From: Chloroflexota bacterium
GTDB taxonomy: Bacteria; Chloroflexota; Dehalococcoidia; SHYB01
Assembly (NCBI GenBank): GCA_016200725.1
Contig: JACQEE010000163.1
Coordinates: 1-13,880, forward strand
DNA: 13,880 nucleotides
Reading direction: 5' to 3'
The notes under the pieces were generated by a model, which was not told where the DNA came from, made no database searches, and was given only the letters and a program-made list of their open reading frames with translations. Of this stretch, positions 1 to 6,633 are shown piece by piece. The translations under genes were made by a program, and so were the position numbers. Within the stretch, counting starts at the first letter, position 1. Each line of letters opens with the position of its first letter.

Positions 1-573
1 AAGATGATGTTTCACGGCGACGAGTTGGCTCAGCGGAAGGCCAACCCGCCGAAGCACCAGTACCTCGGCGAGATCAAGGTGTGGAAGCCTATCGTCGCCG
101 CCATCGACGGGCACTGCCTGGGCGGCAGCATGGCGATGGCGCTCGGCGCGGACCTGCGCGTCGCCAGCGAGCGGGCCACGTTTGGGATGGCGATGGTGAA
201 GCGCGGCCTCTTCCCGGCAGGGGCGACGCAATGGCTGCCGCGCATGATCCCGCGGGCCATCGCGCTCGAGATCCTGTTCACAGGCGACCCCATCAGCGCC
301 CAGCGCGCTTACGAGGCGGGGCTGGTGAACAAGGTGGCGTCGCAAGAGCGGCTGCGTCCCGAGGCCCTGGCGCTGGCACAGCGGGTCGCGGAGAATGCGC
401 CCCGAGCGGTGCAACACATCAAGGAACTGTCGTACCTAGGGATGAACGAGCACTTCGACAAGGCCGTGGCCATCGGGTGGGGGATCTACACGAAGCACCT
501 CGCCAGCGAAGACGTGAAGGAAGGCGAGCAGGCCTTCCGCGAGCACCGCAAGCCAAAGTACACCGGACGGTGA
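1..573 (+). CDS. Crotonase-fold protein (enoyl-CoA hydratase/isomerase family), 5' end outside window
   Basis: The last 190 codons of a crotonase-superfamily gene; the N-terminal part lies upstream. These enzymes bind an acyl-CoA thioester and stabilise its enolate with an oxyanion hole. The core is visible as KPIVAAIDGHCLGG (nt 85-126), then GADLRVASERATFG and GLFPAGATQWLPR, and later LFTGDPISAQRAYEAGLVNKV, all in the usual order and spacing. Aligned by eye to rat mitochondrial enoyl-CoA hydratase, the two catalytic glutamates (Glu144 and Glu164) fall on Ala (nt 133-135) and Met (nt 193-195). The oxyanion-hole glycines remain. It is therefore probably not a standard hydratase; another crotonase reaction such as isomerisation, or a non-hydratase role, is possible. 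Acyl-CoA genes downstream suggest a role in acyl-CoA catabolism. The family is certain, the reaction is not. Confidence 0.88.
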   Translation, partial: KMMFHGDELAQRKANPPKHQYLGEIKVWKPIVAAIDGHCLGGSMAMALGADLRVASERATFGMAMVKRGLFPAGATQWLPRMIPRAIALEILFTGDPISAQRAYEAGLVNKVASQERLRPEALALAQRVAENAPRAVQHIKELSYLGMNEHFDKAVAIGWGIYTKHLASEDVKEGEQAFREHRKPKYTGR

Positions 574-597
574 CCCGCGTACGTACTAGAGGACAGG

Positions 598-786
598 ATG
601 CGTACAGTTCTTCGACGGATCGCACAGGCACTAGACGCGCTGGTCTCAGCGATGCTCGTCCGCGGCATCTCGCCGACATCGCTTGGCTGAGGACTCGGGG
701 TCGCTGACTCGGGAGACCCCGTGTGGGCCTCGACGCTGCGGCGGGACATCGACCGGGAGTTGGCGCGGCACCGATGGGCGCCATAG
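598..786 (+). pseudogene. Possible small gene interrupted by an in-frame TGA
   Basis: ATG at 598 follows a Shine-Dalgarno-like AGAGGA (588-593). The frame reads 30 codons to TGA at 688-690 and then continues in the same frame to TAG at 784-786. Past the TGA it reads DSGDPVWASTLRRDIDREL and on to RHRWAP. That second half has strongly GC-ending codons, as real genes in this window do, and has its own possible GTG start at 721 behind GGGAG (711-715). It could be a 62-codon small gene with a nonsense mutation, two tiny ORFs, or chance. I recognise no family. Nothing suggests selenocysteine decoding. Confidence 0.2.
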
Positions 787-863
787 CCCAGTGCATGAGT
801 CGTTCGTTGGCTACGGTAACGCCCTCTGCCATCTACTCGTTCCGCGATGCTCCAGTCCCGCGC

Positions 864-878
864 TAGAATGGCCCGGAG
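864..878 (+). promoter_or_regulatory. Putative lhr -10 box and Shine-Dalgarno
   Basis: TAGAAT at 864-869 matches five of six bases of the -10 consensus. GGAG at 875-878 lies seven bases before the ATG at 886 and supports that start over the upstream in-frame ATGs at 847 and 868. The -35 is poor (TTCCGC at 840-845, 18-base spacer). The predicted transcript start near 876 would leave a very short leader, so the -10 and the ribosome-binding site may not both be used. Confidence 0.35.
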
Positions 879-885
879 CCGTTCT

Positions 886-3800
886 ATGAAGAGCACGCAG
901 GCTAACCCAGCAGTCCTTTCCCTCTTTCACCCGGCGGTGGCGAGGTGGTTCGCGTCGCGGTTTGCGCGGCCGACGGGAGCGCAGGAGCGAGGCTGGCCGG
1001 CGATTCGCCAGGGCAAGGATACGCTGATCGCCGCGCCGACGGGGTCGGGCAAGACGCTCGCGGCCTTTCTCAACTGCATCGACACGCTGGTGCGGCAGGG
1101 CCTCGAAGGGCGGCTGCAGGACGAGACGCAGGTGCTCTACGTCTCGCCGCTGAAGGCGCTGAGCAACGATGTGCAGAAGAACCTCGCCGAGCCGCTCTCG
1201 CAGGTGCGCGACGCGCTCATGGGCATGGGCCTACCCGCGCCCGACATCCGCGTGATGGTGCGGACTGGCGATACGCCTGCCAGCGAGCGGCTGGCGATGA
1301 CGAAGCGGCCGCCGCACATCCTGGTGACGACGCCGGAGTCCATGTACATCCTGCTCACCTCGAAGGGCGGGCGGGCGATGCTGAAGACGGTGGCGACGGT
1401 GATCGTGGACGAAATCCATGCCGTCGCCCGCGACCGTCGCGGGGCGCACCTCGCGCTGAGCCTGGAGCGCCTCGACGCGCTGACGGGGAAGCGACCAGTG
1501 CGTATCGGGTTGTCGGCCACCCAACGGCCCATCGAAGAGGTGGCGCGCTTCCTCGTCGGGACGGCACACGTCGCGACCGAGGGCACGCCAGCCTGCACAA
1601 TTATCGACGAAGGGCACGTCCGGGTGCTGGATCTGGCGCTCGAATTGCCGGGGTCGCCGCTGACGGCCGTGATGTCGTACGAGACGTGGGAGGAGATTTA
1701 CGACCGGCTGGCGGAACTGATTCGCCAGCACAAGACGACGCTGGTATTCAGCAACACGCGGCGACTCGCGGAGCGGGTCTCGCTGCACCTGGCGAAGCGG
1801 CTCGGCGAGGGACAGGTGACGTCGCACCATGGGAGCCTGTCGCGCGAGCAGAGGCTCACGGCGGAGCAGAGGTTGAAGGCTGGCGAACTGAAAGCGCTGG
1901 TGGCGACGGCCTCGCTTGAGCTAGGCATCGATATCGGCGCGGTGGACCTCGTGTGCCAACTGGCGTCGCCGCGGTCAGTTGCCACGTTCCTGCAGCGCGT
2001 CGGACGGTCAGGCCACTCGCTGGGTGCGACGCCGAAGGGACGGCTGTTCCCGTTGACGCGCGACGAGTTGATCGAATGTACGGCGCTGCTTCGCGCGGTG
2101 AAGGCGGGGACGCTCGATAGGCTGACGGTGCCTCAGAAGCCGCTCGACGTGCTGGCGCAACAGATCGTGGCCGCGTCGGCGGTCGAAGAGTGGAGCGAGG
2201 ATGCGCTCTATGAGTTGGCGCAGCGGGCGTACACCTATCGCGACCTGACGCGCGACGAGTTCGACCAGGTGGTGCGCATGCTCGCCGACGGGTTTAGCAC
2301 GCGACGCGGGCGTAGCGGTGCGCATCTGCACTACGACGGCGTCGGCAAGCGGCTACGCGGGCGTCGCAGCGCGAGACTGGCCGCGATCACGTCGGGCGGC
2401 GCGATACCGGAGAATGCCGACTACCAGGTGGTGCTCGAACCGCAGGGCACGCCGGTGGGCACGGTGAACGAGGACTTCGCTATCGAGAGCATGGCGGACG
2501 ATATTTTCCAATTGGGCATCTCGTCGTGGCGCATCTTGAAAGTTGAGCAGGGGAAGGTGCGGGTCGAGGATGCGCACGGACAGCCGCCAACGATCCCGTT
2601 CTGGCTAGGCGAGGCGCCTGCCCGGACATTCGAATTGTCGGCAGAGGTATCGAGGCTGAGAGAGGAAATCGAAGTACGCGTCGATCAGCCCGAAAAAGCG
2701 ATTGCCTGGCTGGTGAGCGAGTCGAGTGTGCCGACTGGGGCCGCCGAACAAATCGTGGAGTACCTCGCGGCGACCAAGGCGGCGCTGGGCGCGATCCCGA
2801 GCCAGAAGACGATCGTGCTCGAGCGGTTCTTCGACGAGACTGGCGGGATGCAACTCGTGCTGCACGCGCCGTTCGGTGGGCGCATCAACCGCGCGTGGGG
2901 GTTGACGCTGCGCAAACGCTTCTGCCGCATGTTCAACCAGGAATTGCAAGCGGCGGCGACCGAAGACTCCATCGTGCTTTCGCTAGGGCCGCAGCACAGT
3001 TTCCCGCTGGCCGACGTCTTCCAATATCTGCGTGCCGAGACCGTCGAGCCGCTGCTCGTGCAGGCGGTGCTCGCGGCGCCGGTCTTCACGACGCGCTGGC
3101 GGTGGAACGTGACGCGCTCGCTGGCGGTGCTGCGCCAGGAGAAGGGCCGTAAGGTGCCGATGCCCCTCCAGCGCATGCGGTCGGATGATCTGATGACGGC
3201 GGTCTTTCCCGACCAGGTCGCCTGCGCGGAGAACCTGCAGGGTGGCGACATCGCGATCCCCGACCACCCGCTGGTGCGACAGACGATCGACGACTGTTTG
3301 CACGAGGCGATGGACATCGACGGGCTCAAGGCCGTGCTACGCGGCATCGAGGCGAGGCAGTACAACCTCATCGCCAAGGATACGGTCGAGCCGTCGCCGA
3401 TGGCGCACGAGATTTTGACCGCGAAGCCGTACGCCTTCCTCGACGACGCGCCACTCGAGGAGCGGCGCACGCAGGCCGTAATGACGAGACGCTCGCTCGA
3501 CGTGCAGTCGGCGCAGGACCTGGGCGCGCTGGACGCTGCGGCGGTGGAGCGGGTGCGCGACGAGGCGTGGCCGCAGGCCGAGGACGCCGACGAACTGCAC
3601 GACGCCCTCGTGATGCTGGGCGCGATGACGGAAGAAGAGGCGTCGCAGTGGGACACGCTAATCGAGGGGCTGGCAGCCTCGAAGCGCGCGGCACGCATCG
3701 AGACGAAGGCGGGCTTTCGCGTGTGGGTTGCGGCCGAGCGGCTGCCGCAGTGGCGAGCCGTTGTACCGGAGGCGAAGCCCGCGCCAGTCATCGAAGCGCC

Positions 3801-5316
3801 CGCGCGCGAGGCGTCGCAGACCTGGGAGCCGGAAGAGGCGCTGCGGGAGATCGTGCGCGGGCGGATGGAAGGCCTTGGGCCGGTGACGGCCGTATCGCAG
3901 GCCCAGGCGCTCGGGCTGCCACTCTCGCGCATCGAAGCGTCGCTGGTCGCGCTCGAGGCGGAGGGCTTCGTGCTGCGCGGACGTTTCACGCCGGGAGTCA
4001 CCGAGACGGAGTGGTGCGAACGGCGCTTGTTGGCGCGCATCCATCGCTACACGCTCGACCGGTTGCGCAAGGAGATCGAGCCGGTTACCGCGCAGGACTT
4101 CATGCGCTTCCTACTGGCGTGGCAGCACGCGGAACCGGAGGCGAGACTGCAAGGGACGCAGGGGCTGGCGCAGGTCGTGGAGCAACTCCAGGGCTACCAG
4201 TCCCCCGCGGGTGCCTGGGAAGCCCAGGTGCTGCCCGCGCGGATGCAGAAGTATGTGCCCGCGATGCTCGACGAGTTGTGCTGGTCGGGCCTCGTCACCT
4301 GGGGGCGGTTGTTCCCGGCGACGAACGGCGAGACGCGCAAGGCGGGGCCGACGAAGGCGTCGCCGATCGCGCTGCTCTACCGCGAGCGGCTGCCGCAGTG
4401 GCTCGGCGTAGCGCCGTCGGTGCATGGCGGCGCGAAGTTGAGCGGCCTCGCGAAAACACTTCGGGACACACTCGATCGGCGCGGCGCATCGTTCACCCAG
4501 GATCTGGTTAGCGAGACGCGGCGGCTGCCCAGCGAGGTGCGAAACGCGCTTGGGGAGTTGGTGACCGCAGGACTGGTCACCGGCGACGGGTTCGGCGGCT
4601 TGCGATCGTTGGTGTCGCCGGGGAAGCGGCTCTCGCCGAGACCGAAGTCGCCGCACTGGCTGGGGCCGGTCGCGGCGTCGCATGGCCCGGGGACCGGCGC
4701 AGTGGGCAGATGGTCGCTGTTGCGGGGCACGCTGCCTCTGGCACCGGTTCCGCCTGTGGTTCGACAGGCTCACCACAAACGGAGTACCGATTCCGTTCGC
4801 CCTGAGCCTGTCGAAGGGCGCGTTGCCACTGCTAACGGTGCAACGTACGGGGCACAGCCACTCGAAGCGTACGAGGCGGCGGAGTTGTGGGCGCGGCAGC
4901 TGCTGCGCCGCTACGGCGTCGTCTTCCATCGCCTCGTAGTGCGCGAGGTGGGCCTGCCGCCGTGGCGCGATCTGCTGCGCGTGTTTCGACGCCTCGAGGC
5001 GCGCGGCGAGATTCGCGGTGGACGCATGGTGGCTGGCTTCTCTGGCGAGCAGTACGCGCTGCCTGAGGCGGTGGAGTCGCTGCGAGCGGTGCGGCGACGG
5101 CCTCCGACGGGCGCGCTGGTTGGTCTGTGCGGCGCTGACCCGCTGAACCTCGTCGGGATCATCGTGCCCGGCGAGCGGGTGCCAGCCCTCGCTGCGAATC
5201 GCATCGTGTACCGTGATGGCCTGCCGGTGGCGACGCGCATCGCTGGGGCGGTCGCGCACCACCAGGAGACGCCGGAGCCACAGCGGCCGGCGGTGCTGCA
5301 GGCGTTACGAGGATAG
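886..5316 (+). CDS. lhr: Lhr-type ATP-dependent DNA helicase (large helicase-related protein)
   Basis: A superfamily 2 helicase of 1,476 aa, close to the roughly 1,540 aa of E. coli Lhr. Lhr proteins are 3'-5' ATP-dependent helicases in DNA repair, acting in the cytoplasm. Numbered from the ATG at 886: Walker A APTGSGKT (50-57), Walker B/motif II DEIH (175-178), motif III SAT (210-212) and motif [10 protein letters not shown] (370-377), preceded by the Lhr-typical [19 protein letters not shown] long Lhr C-terminal region follows, ending in strongly conserved blocks ([54 protein letters not shown]). In E. coli this region is reported to have uracil-DNA glycosylase activity; whether that holds here cannot be judged. 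A start at 847 would add 13 residues, but family N-termini begin close to the [10 protein letters not shown] block, which favours 886. Residues about 1291-1311 are encoded by an inserted palindromic repeat. The stop overlaps an AGGAGG Shine-Dalgarno for the next gene. Confidence 0.95.
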   Translation: MKSTQANPAVLSLFHPAVARWFASRFARPTGAQERGWPAIRQGKDTLIAAPTGSGKTLAAFLNCIDTLVRQGLEGRLQDETQVLYVSPLKALSNDVQKNLAEPLSQVRDALMGMGLPAPDIRVMVRTGDTPASERLAMTKRPPHILVTTPESMYILLTSKGGRAMLKTVATVIVDEIHAVARDRRGAHLALSLERLDALTGKRPVRIGLSATQRPIEEVARFLVGTAHVATEGTPACTIIDEGHVRVLDLALELPGSPLTAVMSYETWEEIYDRLAELIRQHKTTLVFSNTRRLAERVSLHLAKRLGEGQVTSHHGSLSREQRLTAEQRLKAGELKALVATASLELGIDIGAVDLVCQLASPRSVATFLQRVGRSGHSLGATPKGRLFPLTRDELIECTALLRAVKAGTLDRLTVPQKPLDVLAQQIVAASAVEEWSEDALYELAQRAYTYRDLTRDEFDQVVRMLADGFSTRRGRSGAHLHYDGVGKRLRGRRSARLAAITSGGAIPENADYQVVLEPQGTPVGTVNEDFAIESMADDIFQLGISSWRILKVEQGKVRVEDAHGQPPTIPFWLGEAPARTFELSAEVSRLREEIEVRVDQPEKAIAWLVSESSVPTGAAEQIVEYLAATKAALGAIPSQKTIVLERFFDETGGMQLVLHAPFGGRINRAWGLTLRKRFCRMFNQELQAAATEDSIVLSLGPQHSFPLADVFQYLRAETVEPLLVQAVLAAPVFTTRWRWNVTRSLAVLRQEKGRKVPMPLQRMRSDDLMTAVFPDQVACAENLQGGDIAIPDHPLVRQTIDDCLHEAMDIDGLKAVLRGIEARQYNLIAKDTVEPSPMAHEILTAKPYAFLDDAPLEERRTQAVMTRRSLDVQSAQDLGALDAAAVERVRDEAWPQAEDADELHDALVMLGAMTEEEASQWDTLIEGLAASKRAARIETKAGFRVWVAAERLPQWRAVVPEAKPAPVIEAPAREASQTWEPEEALREIVRGRMEGLGPVTAVSQAQALGLPLSRIEASLVALEAEGFVLRGRFTPGVTETEWCERRLLARIHRYTLDRLRKEIEPVTAQDFMRFLLAWQHAEPEARLQGTQGLAQVVEQLQGYQSPAGAWEAQVLPARMQKYVPAMLDELCWSGLVTWGRLFPATNGETRKAGPTKASPIALLYRERLPQWLGVAPSVHGGAKLSGLAKTLRDTLDRRGASFTQDLVSETRRLPSEVRNALGELVTAGLVTGDGFGGLRSLVSPGKRLSPRPKSPHWLGPVAASHGPGTGAVGRWSLLRGTLPLAPVPPVVRQAHHKRSTDSVRPEPVEGRVATANGATYGAQPLEAYEAAELWARQLLRRYGVVFHRLVVREVGLPPWRDLLRVFRRLEARGEIRGGRMVAGFSGEQYALPEAVESLRAVRRRPPTGALVGLCGADPLNLVGIIVPGERVPALAANRIVYRDGLPVATRIAGAVAHHQETPEPQRPAVLQALRG
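4758..4817. repeat. Palindromic REP-like element inserted in frame in lhr
   Basis: Left arm 4758-4782 contains TTCGACAGGCTCA; right arm 4793-4817 contains its reverse complement TGAGCCTGTCGAA. The 25-base arms pair with about five mismatches around a 10-base loop, 60 bases in all. This matches a dispersed palindromic repeat I know from many bacterial genomes, recognisable by its translations (RQAHH...RPEPVEG in this frame). Sixty bases is a multiple of three, so the lhr frame stays open. It lies in a variable loop between GRWSLLRG and the conserved [18 protein letters not shown] block, where an insertion could be tolerated. Confidence 0.85.
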
Positions 5317-5320
5317 GAGG
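5315..5320 (+). promoter_or_regulatory. Perfect Shine-Dalgarno AGGAGG for the former amidohydrolase start
   Basis: AGGAGG overlaps the last two bases of the lhr stop codon (TAG, 5314-5316) and lies five bases before TTG at 5326-5328. This is the strongest ribosome-binding site in the window and implies translational coupling to lhr. The frame it opens now runs only 23 codons before TGA, which suggests the gene body behind it has been rearranged. Confidence 0.6.
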
Positions 5321-5325
5321 CCATC

Positions 5326-6633
5326 TTGGCAGCGAAGAGCAAATCGGGATTTCCTCAAGCGCTATCAGGCTCGCCAGGCGGCAGGCCGCGTGGGTGATCG
5401 TGCGATAGGGCGTCGGTCGCCGTGGTCCGCACAGAGTCCGCAGGAGCGTCGCGAGACGCGGACGGGGCGGCCACCGTGGTGGTTCATGCCGACGAAGAAC
5501 ACCATTGATGCAGCCACGACGTCGGCACCCCGATTGCTCAACGAGCGGCTCGAAGAGTTGGGCATGGACTACGTGATCGTGTACGGCAACATGTCGCTGT
5601 CCTCGTCGATGGAGCCGGAGGCAGAGTTTCGCAGCAAGGTAGCAAGGGCGATCAACTGGTTGCAGGCCGACTTCTACAAAGAGTTCTCGTACCGCATGAC
5701 GCCAGTCGCGGCGATTCCGATGCACACGCCGGAGGAGGCGGTCGAGGAACTCGAGTTCGCGGTGAAGCGGCTTGGCTACAAGGCAGTCATGATTCCGCCG
5801 GGCGTGTCGCGGCCGATACCGGCGGTGCAGCGCGAGTCGCCGAACGCCTGGCCGGACGCCTGCTGGGTCGACCGCTTCGGGCTCGACAGCGAGCACGACT
5901 ACGACCAAGTGTGGGCAAAGTGCGTGGAGCTGGGCGTGGCGGTGACAGCGCATGGGGGATTGTTCGCCAATTTCCCAATCTTCGGGCGCTCGGTCTCGAA
6001 CTTCGTCTACAACCACCTCGGCAACCACGCCTATCTCCAGAGTTTCCTCTGCAAAGACCTGCTCATGGGTGGCGTGACCAACCGCTTCCCGACGCTGAAC
6101 ATCGCCTTCCTCGAGTGCGGCGTGGGCTGGGCCTGCACGATGTACTCCGAGGTGCTCGGCGCGTGGGACCGGCGCAACGTCCAGGCCCTCGAGGCGACGA
6201 AGCCGGCAAACCTCGACCGCAAGCAATACCTCGATCTGCTAGCGCGCTACGGCGGCAAGGCGATGGACGGGCGCATGGACGCCATCGAGCGCTCTTTCCG
6301 CCTGAGCGATGCGGCGGTCGACCCCTCGATGCTGGACGAGTTCGCGGCGCTGGGCATCGGCAAGCGCGAGGACTTTCGCGAGCGGTTTGCGTCGACCCGT
6401 ACGGCTCGAAGTTGCAGGCGACGTTCGGCTCGGACATCGGGCACTACGACGTGCCGGACATGGCGGAAGTGGTCGAAGAGGCGCACGAGTTGGTTGAGAA
6501 GGAACTGATCAGCGAAGCCGACTTCCGCGCCTTTACGGCGGACAACGCGATTCGGCTCCACGGCGGGATGAACCCGAACTTTTTCAAGGGGACAGTGGTC
6601 GAAGGTTACGCGGCGAAGGTGCTCGCCCGCTAG
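5326..6633 (+). pseudogene. Amidohydrolase (metal-dependent TIM-barrel family), apparently disrupted
   Basis: Most of the coding signal is in one frame, from RDFLKRYQARQAAGRVGD (about 5345) to KREDFRERF (about 6388). It includes TPVAAIPMHTPEEAVEELEF, LGVAVTAHGGL (a likely metal-ligand His) and GGVTNRFPTLNIAFLECG. From about 6391 the signal moves to another frame: DPYGSKLQATFGSDIGHYDV, with a likely catalytic Asp in SDIGH, through NPNFFKGTVVEGYAAKVLAR to the stop. From memory of this family, two parts are missing: the N-terminal DxxxH metal-binding region, and some tens of residues between the DFRERF and DPYG blocks. The good AGGAGG-TTG start (5326) is in a frame that closes after 23 codons. 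Two frame-breaking deletions in one gene suggest decay, though an assembly error is not excluded. A shortened product could start at ATG 5487. The substrate is unknown. Confidence 0.75.

Larger units (their letters stand above)
574..885. other. Gap between crotonase gene and lhr
   Basis: About 310 bases without a confident gene. It holds the interrupted small frame at 598-786 and, at its 3' end, the putative lhr promoter and ribosome-binding site. No rho-independent terminator (GC stem plus T-run) is evident after the crotonase stop, and no RNA gene is recognisable. Longer open frames on the minus strand here run into the crotonase gene and look like GC-rich shadows. Confidence 0.5.

Noticed and set aside
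688..690. TGA read as selenocysteine in the small frame
   Set aside because: No SECIS-like hairpin is seen just after the codon, and the short frame has no selenoprotein context.
2685..4040. Long minus-strand open frame (451 codons) opposite lhr
   Set aside because: It lies wholly opposite conserved Lhr sequence, has a low-complexity Ser/Arg/Ala-rich translation with no domain, and is explained by GC-rich codon use on the other strand.
4111..5262. Minus-strand open frame (383 codons) opposite the lhr C-terminal region
   Set aside because: Rich in Arg, Gln and His with no recognisable domain. It crosses the repeat element, which is open in several frames, and the plus strand encodes conserved Lhr blocks.
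5159..6226. Minus-strand open frame opposite the amidohydrolase remnant
   Set aside because: The plus strand clearly encodes family motifs here; the minus translation is Arg/His/Leu-rich with no motif.
6385..6400. Programmed ribosomal frameshift in the amidohydrolase
   Set aside because: No slippery heptamer or downstream structure is evident, and sequence present in relatives seems to be missing at the junction, which slippage would not explain.
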